From Algoriphagus aquimarinus (GTDB taxonomy: Bacteria; Bacteroidota; Bacteroidia; Cytophagales; Cyclobacteriaceae): DNA of 64,000 bases. The notes below the pieces were generated by a model. The model was not told the origin of the DNA. It did not search any database and saw nothing but the letters and a program-made list of their open reading frames with translations. Of the stretch, positions 44,097-52,255 are shown in pieces. Location: assembly GCF_900112005.1 (NCBI RefSeq), contig NZ_FOKK01000015.1, forward strand, positions 1-64,000, written 5' to 3'. Each line of letters starts with the position of its first letter. Position 1 is the stretch's first letter. Position numbers and translations under genes: made by a program.

Positions 44097-44924
44097 TATT
44101 CCTTTTGCAATTCTTTCCTTTCCATTCAGATCCTTCAAAACCTGAACTTCGGAATAACCCAACTTCTGCATCAACTCAGCAACTTCTTTCCCATATTTTT
44201 CATTTATTTCAAAATAAAGCTTTCCACCTGACTTCAGTAACTGTTTACCCTTTTCAGCTATTTCTCGGTAAAAAATCAGCGGATCATCATTGCTGACGAA
44301 CAAGGCCAATTCAGGCTCAAAATCCAGCACATTTCTGTGCATTTCAGATTTTTCCTGCTCAGGGATATAGGGAGGATTGCTTACCAAAACATCCAATTCC
44401 GAGACTTCTGGAGTCTGAGTCAAAATATCACAGGCAGAAAAAGTCACTTTTGCACCTAGCGCACCTGCATTTTGAGCAGCTATCTCCAATGCTTGTTCAG
44501 AAATATCCACTGCAAATACTTCCGGATTTCTCATCTCCAATGCCAAGGAAATAGGAATGCAGGCCGTTCCAGTACCTATGTCCAAAATTCTCAAACCAGC
44601 TTTTGGATTCTCTTTGATGATCATATGAACCAATTCCTCTGTTTCATTTCTTGGAATCAAAGTAGCTGAACTGACGAAAAACTCTCTTCCATAAAAAGGG
44701 CCTTTCCCCATGATATACTGAATAGGCTCACCTGTTTTCAATCGCTCAAAGTCTTCAAATAGCTTTGGAGGAAAGGAACTTTCATCGGCTTCATTCAAAA
44801 TCTCCGTTCTGGTCCAACCTAGATGATGCTCAAAAAGCCAGCTAACGATTGATTCAGCCTCTTGCTTCTCGTAGATCGAAAGTTTTGTAGCCCAAGAAGA
44901 AAAGAGGGCTTGAAAGGTAGGCAT
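44085..44924 (-). CDS. prmC: peptide chain release factor N(5)-glutamine methyltransferase
   Basis: Methylates the Gln of the GGQ motif in release factors. 279 residues. SAM site ILDIGTGTACIPISLAL and catalytic VSNPPYIPEQ. N-terminal helical domain typical of PrmC. The 3' end overlaps the likely higBA operator. Confidence 0.95.
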   Translation of the reverse strand: MPTFQALFSSWATKLSIYEKQEAESIVSWLFEHHLGWTRTEILNEADESSFPPKLFEDFERLKTGEPIQYIMGKGPFYGREFFVSSATLIPRNETEELVHMIIKENPKAGLRILDIGTGTACIPISLALEMRNPEVFAVDISEQALEIAAQNAGALGAKVTFSACDILTQTPEVSELDVLVSNPPYIPEQEKSEMHRNVLDFEPELALFVSNDDPLIFYREIAEKGKQLLKSGGKLYFEINEKYGKEVAELMQKLGYSEVQVLKDLNGKERIAKGILSI

Positions 44925-45061
44925 AGCGAAATGGTGTTTGGAGGATTGAATTGTAAAGGTATTAAACCAAAATTTCTATTTTAGAAACTAAGATCACATT
45001 CTCAAGGCACAGTTTTTCAACCCTTTTAAAATCTCATTCTGACAGACTCAGAAAGAAAAAC

Positions 45062-45069
45062 TACCTTTG
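45062..45069 (+). promoter_or_regulatory. putative -7 element of the leader ORF and rRNA methyltransferase gene
   Basis: TACCTTTG matches TAnnTTTG, with a CTG (TTG-like) at 45039-45041, 20 nt upstream. It would put transcription start near 45076, about 11 nt before the leader ORF. Confidence 0.5.
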
Positions 45070-45086
45070 TGCAGAATTTATTTCCT

Positions 45087-45197
45087 ATGAGATCGAGCAC
45101 GACTCAAAAGTCACCCAGAGAGAAGATTATAAATGCTGCGAGATTCTCCCGAAGAAAAATCGGGACAGGCTATGTAGGTTTTAAAAATAAATTATAA
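45087..45197 (+). CDS. 36-residue leader ORF, homologous to the one at 55497
   Basis: ATG 45087 to TAA 45197, ending 4 nt before the rRNA methyltransferase ATG. Encodes MRSSTTQKSP...KIINAARFSR..., closely like the ORF at 55497 (MKSS..KSAHTKKIII-YARF), with in-frame length differences. DNA identity is high too: ATCGAGCA, AAGTCA, AAGATTATAA, GCGAGATTC, and the tail AAATTATAA..CA.ATGAAATT. Either a small peptide/translational leader or a structured RNA. A hairpin tcccga/tcggga lies in the 3' half. No known family. Confidence 0.55.
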   Translation: MRSSTTQKSPREKIINAARFSRRKIGTGYVGFKNKL

Positions 45198-45201
45198 ACA
45201 C

Positions 45202-46395
45202 ATGAAATTACACAACAACACCATCCGCGGAGTTCATACCGCACTTGCAGCAATTTTTGAAGAAGGTCAGTACGCTGATAAAGTGATAGAAAGAACACTA
45301 AAATCCAACCCAAAATGGGGTGCACGTGATCGCTCTTTCATTGCAGAAACTACTTATGAAATGGTTCGTTGGTGGCGTCTGATCAACTTTTTGAGCCCAA
45401 GTAAGGAGCCTTATGATCTATTTGGCACCTATTGGTTGATGCAGGGGCATACGCTTCCTCCATGGGAGGAGTTTGCAAGAATCAATCCTGACAAGCTGAA
45501 AGAAAAGTATGAGAAACTGGATGATCCTGCCAAGTTGGAGTCTGTTCCTGATTGGCTTTTTGATCTAGGAAAAAAAGAATTGGGTGACAAATGGGAGGCT
45601 GAAATCCACAGTTTGAATCAGGAAGCACAAGTGGTTTTACGTGTCAATACACTAAAAACTACACGTGAGCGCTTGAAAAACAGACTGGCAGAAGACAATA
45701 TCCACACACACATTGTGAAAGGTTATCCAGATGCACTGATCCTTGATGAGCGAACCAATGTATTCCGCAACCCTGCTTTCAAAGAAGGGATGTTTGAAGT
45801 ACAAGATGCTTCCTCGCAATTAGTTGCCGCAGCACTAGCAGTAGAGCCTGGAATGCGAGTAATTGATGCCTGCGCAGGTGCTGGAGGAAAATCCCTTCAC
45901 ATCGCAGCGTTGATGCAAAACAAAGGAAAAGTTCTTTCCATGGATGTGGAAGAATGGAAACTTCAGCAAACTAAATTGAGAGCTCGTCGTGATGGCGTAG
46001 CGATCATAGAGCGCAAGGTGATTGAAGGTTCTAAGACCATCAAAAGAATGAAAGAAACGGCTGATAGATTACTGTTAGACGTTCCTTGTTCTGGCTTGGG
46101 AGTTCTTCGTAGAAATCCTGATACCAAGTGGAAACTGAGTGAAGAATCTATAGAGAAAGTGCGTCAGACACAACAGGAAATCCTTCAAAGCTATCCATCC
46201 ATGGTGAAGCCAGGTGGACAAATGGTCTATGCTACTTGTAGTATTTTGCCATCTGAAAATCAGGATCAAATCGCCAAATTCTTGGAAAGTGAAGCGGGAA
46301 AAGACTTCACATTAATCGAAGATCAAAAAGTCCTGGCGCAGGAAAGTGGCTTTGATGGATTCTATATTGCTAGACTTCAGAAGAAAGAGGCTTAA
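45202..46395 (+). CDS. RsmB/NSUN-family rRNA cytosine-C5 methyltransferase
   Basis: 397 residues. SAM-dependent m5C methyltransferase of rRNA. SAM site VIDACAGAGGKSLHIAALM; catalytic Cys pair in DVPCSGLGVLRRNPDTKWK and VYATCSILPSEN. The N-terminal region resembles the RNA-binding NusB-like part of RsmB. Target C967-like is inferred. Preceded by the leader ORF and ended by a hairpin terminator. Confidence 0.93.
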   Translation: MKLHNNTIRGVHTALAAIFEEGQYADKVIERTLKSNPKWGARDRSFIAETTYEMVRWWRLINFLSPSKEPYDLFGTYWLMQGHTLPPWEEFARINPDKLKEKYEKLDDPAKLESVPDWLFDLGKKELGDKWEAEIHSLNQEAQVVLRVNTLKTTRERLKNRLAEDNIHTHIVKGYPDALILDERTNVFRNPAFKEGMFEVQDASSQLVAAALAVEPGMRVIDACAGAGGKSLHIAALMQNKGKVLSMDVEEWKLQQTKLRARRDGVAIIERKVIEGSKTIKRMKETADRLLLDVPCSGLGVLRRNPDTKWKLSEESIEKVRQTQQEILQSYPSMVKPGGQMVYATCSILPSENQDQIAKFLESEAGKDFTLIEDQKVLAQESGFDGFYIARLQKKEA

Positions 46396-46416
46396 TACTA
46401 TTTCTTAAACTTACCT

Positions 46417-46463
46417 AAATATGGGATCTACAAAATATAATTGCGGATCCCATATTTTTTTGT
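46417..46463 (+). terminator. intrinsic terminator
   Basis: 12-bp stem aaatatgggatc / gatcccatattt with a 17-nt loop and T-run, 21 nt after the methyltransferase stop. Confidence 0.82.
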
Positions 46464-46494
46464 ACTTAACTGGTTTCGCTAAAGAATTTGTTTT

Positions 46495-46502
46495 TAACTT
46501 TG
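46495..46502 (+). promoter_or_regulatory. putative -7 element for guaB
   Basis: TAACTTTG matches TAnnTTTG, 36 nt upstream of the guaB ATG. Confidence 0.42.
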
Positions 46503-46538
46503 ACGTGCAAATAGGGTTCCTACATACCAATATTTGCC

Positions 46539-48017
46539 ATGAATACAAATTCAGATAAATTCCTTTACGAAGCACTCACCTACGATGACGTGCTTCTTGT
46601 CCCAGGTTATTCAGAAGTCCTTCCCCGCGACACGAATACCTCTACTCAACTCACCAAGAAAATCAGGCTAAACATTCCTTTGGTTTCCGCTGCCATGGAC
46701 ACGGTAACAGAGGCTGAATTAGCTATTGCCATAGCGCTAGAAGGTGGACTTGGATTTGTTCACAAGAACATGTCTATCGAGCAGCAAGCAGCGCAAGTAC
46801 GCAAAGTAAAGCGCTCTCAAGCAGGTATGATTCTAGATCCTATCACGCTTCACATAGATGCAAAAGTTCGAGATGCTGAGAACATCATGCGCGAATTCAA
46901 TATTGGTGGTATTCCGGTAGTCGATGAGAACAAAGTTTTGAAGGGCATTATAACCAACCGTGATCTTCGCTTCATTAAAGATCAGAATCGTCCTATTCGG
47001 GAGATTATGACAACTGAAAACCTGATTACTGCCAAATCTGGAATTTCACTGGAGCAGGCAGAGGAAGTACTTCAGGAATATAAAATTGAGAAACTTCCGA
47101 TAGTAGATGATGAATATAAACTATCAGGACTCATCACATACAAAGATATTCTGAAAAGAAAGGACAAGCCAAATGCGTGTAAAGATGAGTATGGAAGACT
47201 TCGTGTAGGCGCAGCTGTAGGTGTTACTGCAGATATCGTGGAGAGAGTCGAAGCATTGAAAAATGCAGGAGTTGATGTAGTTTCTATCGATACTGCGCAT
47301 GGCCATTCCAAAGGAGTAATTGACACTTGCAGAAGAATCAAAGATGCTTTCCCAGACTTAGAGGTAATCGTAGGAAATATTGCTACACCGGAAGCGGCTA
47401 TCGCACTTGCGGATGCTGGAGCTGATGCCGTCAAAGTCGGAGTAGGCCCAGGATCAATCTGTACTACTAGAATCATTGCAGGCGTAGGTGTCCCGCAATT
47501 ATCTGCGGTATATGAATGTGCAGAAGCTCTGAAAGGTCGTGGCGTACCTGTGATCGCAGATGGTGGAGTTCGCTATTCTGGTGACTTGGTCAAAGCAATT
47601 GCAGCTGGAGGAAGTTCTATTATGATAGGATCATTACTAGCAGGAACTGAAGAGGCTCCTGGGGAAATGATCATTTTCCAAGGAAGAAAATTCAAATCTT
47701 ACAGAGGCATGGGTTCTTTGGAAGCGATGGAATCTGGTTCCAAAGATCGTTACTTCCAAGACGCTGAAGAAAATATCAAAAAGCTCGTTCCGGAAGGAAT
47801 CGTAGGTCGAGTTCCTTTCAAAGGCTTGGTATCTGAAGTTCTATACCAACTTGTAGGTGGACTTCAGGCAGGAATGGGATACTGTGGTACAGCGACTATA
47901 GAAGATCTTCAGAACAATGGTAAATTCGTGAAAATTACCTCAGCTGGCGTGAAAGAATCTCATCCACACGACGTATCTGTAACCAGAGAAGCTCCTAACT
48001 ACAGCCTAAAATCATAA
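46539..48017 (+). CDS. guaB: inosine-5'-monophosphate dehydrogenase
   Basis: Converts IMP to XMP, the committed step to GMP. 492 residues: TIM barrel with two CBS domains inserted (about 95-205). Catalytic Cys308 in [19 protein letters not shown] and the K+-site region are intact. Single gene with its own promoter and terminator. Confidence 0.97.
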   Translation: MNTNSDKFLYEALTYDDVLLVPGYSEVLPRDTNTSTQLTKKIRLNIPLVSAAMDTVTEAELAIAIALEGGLGFVHKNMSIEQQAAQVRKVKRSQAGMILDPITLHIDAKVRDAENIMREFNIGGIPVVDENKVLKGIITNRDLRFIKDQNRPIREIMTTENLITAKSGISLEQAEEVLQEYKIEKLPIVDDEYKLSGLITYKDILKRKDKPNACKDEYGRLRVGAAVGVTADIVERVEALKNAGVDVVSIDTAHGHSKGVIDTCRRIKDAFPDLEVIVGNIATPEAAIALADAGADAVKVGVGPGSICTTRIIAGVGVPQLSAVYECAEALKGRGVPVIADGGVRYSGDLVKAIAAGGSSIMIGSLLAGTEEAPGEMIIFQGRKFKSYRGMGSLEAMESGSKDRYFQDAEENIKKLVPEGIVGRVPFKGLVSEVLYQLVGGLQAGMGYCGTATIEDLQNNGKFVKITSAGVKESHPHDVSVTREAPNYSLKS

Positions 48018-48043
48018 ATTAGCTCGGTTTTTTCAACCTAGTG

Positions 48044-48090
48044 AGTAATACCAAAAAAGACCGGGTTTTCCGGTCTTTTTTGGTATTACT
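48044..48090 (+). terminator. long perfect hairpin, terminator of guaB
   Basis: 21-bp perfect stem (48044-48064 with 48070-48090) with loop GTTTT, core gaccgg/ccggtc and an internal T-run. Unusually long. Confidence 0.87.
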
Positions 48091-48151
48091 TATTCCTTCG
48101 ATGTTTATTTGAAAAGATTCATGGCAGTAATGTCTGAGTTTCAATTTTCGT

Positions 48152-48187
48152 AATTCCCCCTTTTTTTCAAAGGGGGTTAGGGGGATT
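48152..48187. repeat. CCCCCTTT-AAAGGGGG intergenic repeat
   Basis: CCCCCTTT (48156-48163) pairs with AAAGGGGG (48169-48176), followed by TTAGGGGGATT. A repeat of this kind is frequent in Bacteroidota and other genomes. The partial form CCCCCTTTTTGGGAGGG is at 14600-14615. Confidence 0.55.
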
Positions 48188-48220
48188 TTCAATTCCCACT
48201 CTGAACAATTTTTCGAATCC

Positions 48221-48682
48221 TTACGAATTCACCTCAAAACTCACATCCCATTCGTCAACGACTTTTACTGAATTTTGAAAGTCAGCATGTAGCGGGTTGA
48301 TCAAAAGATTATGCTCGGCAGGATAGCTATTTAGAGGAATTCGGCAAGATGGAATTTTAAGAACTGGAGATATCATTCCTTTTGCCCAGGCTGTACCAAA
48401 CTCCTGAGTTGATCGAGGATGAGGTCTGTTTCTCCAGTCAGCTGGCAACTGCGAAGCATCTAATTCTGGAATTGGAGTCTGAATCTCAAGTACGACAAAC
48501 TTCCACTTACTTTCAGTGACTACAGCTCCTTTGATACTTAGCAACTCTAGGAAGTTGAGTGAAGAAATACTGCATCCGTAGATTATCGGGGTACCGTATT
48601 GATTCCACCTTCCAGCTCCCAGACCAAAGCCAAGTGAACTTCTACCTGGAAGATTTTCAATAAGTCGAAAATATGTCACCAC
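48221..48682 (-). CDS. RES-domain NAD+-degrading toxin
   Basis: 153 residues, RES family: N-terminal Arg (FRL), GAGRWNQYGTPIIYG and a later Ser-Leu-rich region (SSLNFLELL) fit the family; characterised RES toxins break down NAD+. Starts at GTG 48682 (a second GTG follows at 48679), directly after the antitoxin stop, so co-translated. Confidence 0.9.
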   Translation of the reverse strand: MVTYFRLIENLPGRSSLGFGLGAGRWNQYGTPIIYGCSISSLNFLELLSIKGAVVTESKWKFVVLEIQTPIPELDASQLPADWRNRPHPRSTQEFGTAWAKGMISPVLKIPSCRIPLNSYPAEHNLLINPLHADFQNSVKVVDEWDVSFEVNS

Positions 48683-49150
48683 CTACAGAATAGCTCCCCA
48701 AGACATCGCTTCCATCGCCTCATCCACACGATCAACTCCATAAGGACTCTTCATTAGTGTAGATGGCTTTTGATCCCCAAGGGATGTGTTCTCAGTATGA
48801 AGCCATTGCGAAAGCAACTCCTCCGAACCGAATATCCTGATGCCCTTTGCTATCACCTGATCCATTTCCAAAATAATCTTCGTAAGCATCTTCGTAAGCT
48901 TTCTGTCTTCTTTGCGCCAGCGAGATAAGGTACTCGGATCCACTTCTAGCACCTCCGAGACATCCTGCTGGGTGAAATCCAGAAAGTCGAAAATCTCTCC
49001 GGTATCGTGAAAAGAAACAGCTACATCATAAACTGCTGCTGGCTCGCTTACCATAGAAATAGCTTCTTGAAAGAAATAATAGGCATCATTGCCTGTACGA
49101 ATTGTCTCAGCTCCCGCCTCTCCAAATGATATTTTCCAAGTGTGTATCAT
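48683..49150 (-). CDS. Xre/MbcA/ParS-family antitoxin
   Basis: 155 residues. HTH-like centre (FTQQDVSEVLEVDPSTLSRWRKED), then the C-terminal Xre-toxin-binding region, ending DRVDEAMEAMSWGAIL with a typical Trp. Pairs with the RES toxin. An 11-bp inverted repeat is 38-73 nt upstream of its ATG, a likely operator. Confidence 0.9.
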   Translation of the reverse strand: MIHTWKISFGEAGAETIRTGNDAYYFFQEAISMVSEPAAVYDVAVSFHDTGEIFDFLDFTQQDVSEVLEVDPSTLSRWRKEDRKLTKMLTKIILEMDQVIAKGIRIFGSEELLSQWLHTENTSLGDQKPSTLMKSPYGVDRVDEAMEAMSWGAIL

Positions 49151-49187
49151 AGCTATTCAATTAACCTACACTAAGTTAGAATAATTT

Positions 49188-49223
49188 ATTGCAAATGCAA
49201 TACTTACATATCGCATTTGCAAT
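49188..49223. promoter_or_regulatory. putative RES/Xre operator
   Basis: ATTGCAAATGC (49188-49198) and its exact inverse GCATTTGCAAT (49213-49223), 14-nt spacer. Each arm is itself a near-palindrome (TTGC-AAAT-GCAA). Confidence 0.6.
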
Positions 49224-49237
49224 ATTTTAATCAGCTC

Positions 49238-49714
49238 TTAATCGAGAATCTGTTTGATTTCATACTCTTGCAGGTGAGCATTTAGCCAGCCGGCTTCTAG
49301 TGTTGCGCCATATTTTCTGTAAAAATTGATTGCTGGCTCATTCCAGTCCAGTACTTGCCACATCATTCCAGTGCAATTTTCCTCCAGACCTTTCTTCATA
49401 ATACGATCAAAAAGCAGTTTTCCAGCGCCATTACCACGTTCAGACTGAGTCACTACCAGATCTTCCAAGTAAATTCTACGTCCCTTCCAGGTGCTGTAGC
49501 GATAATAATAAATCGCAAGGCCGACGATCTCAGATGTTTCGTCTTTTACACATAGGTACGTTCCAAAAACAGGATTTTTACCAAACCCATCTTCTTCCAT
49601 CATAGCAAGCGTATTCGTGACTTGCTCAGGCGCTTTCTCATAAAGTGCCAGCTCATTTATCAATTCCAGTACTCGAGGTAGGTCCTCGATTTTTCCTTCT
49701 CTTAGCGTATACAT
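49238..49714 (-). CDS. GNAT-family N-acetyltransferase
   Basis: 158 residues from ATG 49714 (TTG 49720 rejected). Acetyl-CoA loop motif RGNGAGKLLFDRIM and the beta-bulge DLVVTQS; similar to diamine N-acetyltransferases in size and NxYRKYGA end (NFYRKYGA), but the substrate is not certain. Followed by the antitoxin operator. Confidence 0.88.
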   Translation of the reverse strand: MYTLREGKIEDLPRVLELINELALYEKAPEQVTNTLAMMEEDGFGKNPVFGTYLCVKDETSEIVGLAIYYYRYSTWKGRRIYLEDLVVTQSERGNGAGKLLFDRIMKKGLEENCTGMMWQVLDWNEPAINFYRKYGATLEAGWLNAHLQEYEIKQILD

Positions 49715-49776
49715 GTTCAAAGTTTATAAATCCGTTTAATTTTGGGAAAGGCTAATTTAATCAAATCCGAGAAACA

Positions 49777-50547
49777 ATGTTTTTAGCAATCGATGCAGGA
49801 AATTCAAATGTGGTTTTTGCGCTCTATGATGAAGTGAGTAAAAGCTGGAAAAATCATTTTCGGATCGAAACGCATGCTGCGAAATTCGCCGCGCAACTTC
49901 ACAAAAAAGTGCCTATGTACTTTTTGGAGCATGGTATAAGTCCTAATGATATAACACAAATAGGATTCAGCTCTGTAGTTCCGGAGATCAATGAGCAGAT
50001 TCTTCAGTTTTGCGAAAATTACATCGGTACTCAGCCTTACCTTATTTCACCTGCCAGTTTTCAGAAGCTTCCTATAAAAAGCCTTCGGCCAAATGAAATC
50101 GGTACAGACCTGATTTGTAATGTGATGGCAGGCTATTCGAAATATGGTAAAGCCTTAATCGTAGTGGATTTTGGAACAGCACTCACCTTTACTGTGGTAG
50201 ATGCTAAAGGTGAAATAATAGGAGTCAATATCGTTCCTGGGCTCAAAACTGCACTCAATTCACTTTTCCAAAACACTTCCAAACTACCAGAAGTAGAATT
50301 AAAAATGCCTGAATCTGCCCTAGGTAAAGACACCATCCATGCGATTCAAGCTGGTATTTTATACGGGTATACGGGTTTGGTCAAGGGAATGCTGGAAGCA
50401 ATAACCAGTGAAACCCAGCAAAATTTTCAGGTAATCGCTACGGGAGGACTTTCTTCAGTTTTAACACCACTTGCCGAAGTTTTCGAGGAAATCGACAAAA
50501 ATCTTACGCTGGAAGGATTGCGGTTAATCACAAAGGCCAATTCCTAA
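49777..50547 (+). CDS. coaX: type III pantothenate kinase
   Basis: First step of CoA synthesis; ASKHA-fold kinase. 256 residues. Phosphate motif FLAIDAGNSNVVFAL, GTDLICNVMAG and the motif VVDFGTALTFTVV with the catalytic Asp. A TAATTTTG-like -7 element (49737-49744) precedes it. The stop overlaps the convergent M23 gene by 4 nt. Confidence 0.95.
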   Translation: MFLAIDAGNSNVVFALYDEVSKSWKNHFRIETHAAKFAAQLHKKVPMYFLEHGISPNDITQIGFSSVVPEINEQILQFCENYIGTQPYLISPASFQKLPIKSLRPNEIGTDLICNVMAGYSKYGKALIVVDFGTALTFTVVDAKGEIIGVNIVPGLKTALNSLFQNTSKLPEVELKMPESALGKDTIHAIQAGILYGYTGLVKGMLEAITSETQQNFQVIATGGLSSVLTPLAEVFEEIDKNLTLEGLRLITKANS

Positions 50548-51212
50548 AGAACTTCGCTTCGCAAAATCAAATTGGGATCTGGACAAATCACCTTGTAATC
50601 ATCAACTTCTCGCTGTGAACAAACGCCAGGAAAATCACCCATATTCCCCATCAAATCTCGCATTAACTGAAAATGCAAGTGTGGTGGCCAATCACCATTT
50701 TCCGGAAATGGGCCTACGTGAGCTAGCAATTCCCCCGACTTTACTTCTTGCCCAATTTCAATTCCTACTAGATCAGACAGAAAAAGATGTCCATAAAGTG
50801 AAAAAAGCTTTTCCCCAAAAAGCTCATGCTCCAAAATTATGGTAGCCCCATAATTTCCAAAGCCAACATTGTCCTGATAGCTATGGATCCGCCCATCCAA
50901 AGGTGAAAAAACTGGTGCGCCAGCTTCAGTCCAGATATCTATTCCTAAGTGAATATTTCGGAAATCAGCTTCTGCTGTCGCAAAGACCGTACTTCTACGA
51001 TAAATAGCTCTGTGCTCTAGGTAGCCACCTATCCCATATTTGCTATTGGAATTTTTAATCTGCTGAGTAACGTATTCATCAAACGCAGCCGTATTCGCCA
51101 AATCCAAACTCTCCAACTCTGAATTCGTAGGACTAAAATCCAACTTGACAGTGTTATATACAGTTAGCTTTTCACCCATAACTGGGAAAAAATCAATCTC
51201 ATTCCAATTCAT
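50544..51212 (-). CDS. M23-family metallopeptidase
   Basis: 222 residues, no signal peptide. LytM-type zinc motifs: HLGIDIW, LYGHLF and HLHFQL are all present, so it can be active. Peptidoglycan hydrolase or regulator is inferred; without an export signal its location is uncertain. Confidence 0.88.
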   Translation of the reverse strand: MNWNEIDFFPVMGEKLTVYNTVKLDFSPTNSELESLDLANTAAFDEYVTQQIKNSNSKYGIGGYLEHRAIYRRSTVFATAEADFRNIHLGIDIWTEAGAPVFSPLDGRIHSYQDNVGFGNYGATIILEHELFGEKLFSLYGHLFLSDLVGIEIGQEVKSGELLAHVGPFPENGDWPPHLHFQLMRDLMGNMGDFPGVCSQREVDDYKVICPDPNLILRSEVL

Positions 51213-51299
51213 GGCGAAAGATATATAATCATCTTAAAGTGCTGGTTATTTTCTCCAATCTCTAAATCTCTTTTCTCTTTTTCTCATTAATTTCAACCC

Positions 51300-52250
51300 A
51301 TGCAAACCACTTTCCCTTCTCTCGCTGATATTCAAGCTGCACACGATCGCATTCAACCTTTTATTCACCGTACGCCTGTTCTAACATCTTCAGCAATCAA
51401 TGAAATCGCAGGTTGTAAGATTTTTTTTAAATGTGAAAACTTCCAGAAAGTTGGAGCTTTCAAAGCAAGGGGAGCTGCAAATGCTGTGATGAAACTTACA
51501 GATTTACAGAAAGCAAAGGGAGTAGCAACACATAGCAGTGGAAATCACGCTGCGGCATTGGCCAGAGCCGCGAAAGTAGCGGGAATTCCTGCTTACATCG
51601 TCATGCCATCCAATGCGCCGGAGATCAAAAAGAAAGCCGTGAAAGGCTATGGTGGAGAGATCATCGAGTGCGAACCAAATCTCAAAGCACGAGAAACCAC
51701 ATTGGATGAGGTTGTGAAGAAAACTGGAGCCACTTTCATTCCTCCATATGATTTCATGGACGTGATCGAAGGTCAGGCGACTTGTGCTTTAGAGCTTATT
51801 GAAGATCAAGAAAATTTAGATATCATCATCGCTCCAGTGGGCGGAGGAGGTTTACTTGGAGGAACAGCTCTGACAGCTCATTACCTAAATCCAAACATTG
51901 AGGTAATCGCGGCAGAACCACAAGGTGCCGATGATGCATTCCAGTCTTTTCATGCTGGAAAAATAATTCCACAATCAGGCCCAAATACCATTGCAGATGG
52001 TTTATTGACTTCCTTGGGAGTTTTGAATTTCGAGTTGATCCAAGAATATGTCTCTGACATTCTACTTGCTTCTGACCCTCAAATCATCGAAGCCATGCGA
52101 CTGATTTATGAGCGAATGAAAATCGTGATAGAGCCATCTTGCGCTGTTCCCTTAGCCGCTTTGCTTGCCAATCAAGATAGGTTCAGGGGCAAAAAAGTGG
52201 GGATTATCCTTTCAGGAGGAAATGTGGATTTAGCAAAATTGCCTTTTTAG
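51300..52250 (+). CDS. threonine/serine dehydratase or serine racemase
   Basis: 316 residues, PLP fold type II. PLP Lys in NFQKVGAFKARGA, SSGNHAAALARAA, VGGGGLLGG phosphate site. No C-terminal ACT domain, so catabolic or racemase-type and not allosterically regulated like IlvA. Confidence 0.9.
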   Translation: MQTTFPSLADIQAAHDRIQPFIHRTPVLTSSAINEIAGCKIFFKCENFQKVGAFKARGAANAVMKLTDLQKAKGVATHSSGNHAAALARAAKVAGIPAYIVMPSNAPEIKKKAVKGYGGEIIECEPNLKARETTLDEVVKKTGATFIPPYDFMDVIEGQATCALELIEDQENLDIIIAPVGGGGLLGGTALTAHYLNPNIEVIAAEPQGADDAFQSFHAGKIIPQSGPNTIADGLLTSLGVLNFELIQEYVSDILLASDPQIIEAMRLIYERMKIVIEPSCAVPLAALLANQDRFRGKKVGIILSGGNVDLAKLPF

Positions 52251-52255
52251 AAAGA

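Noticed and set aside
52251..52255. A terminator between the dehydratase and NagZ-fusion genes
   Set aside because: Only 5 nt separate the convergent stops and no hairpin is visible.
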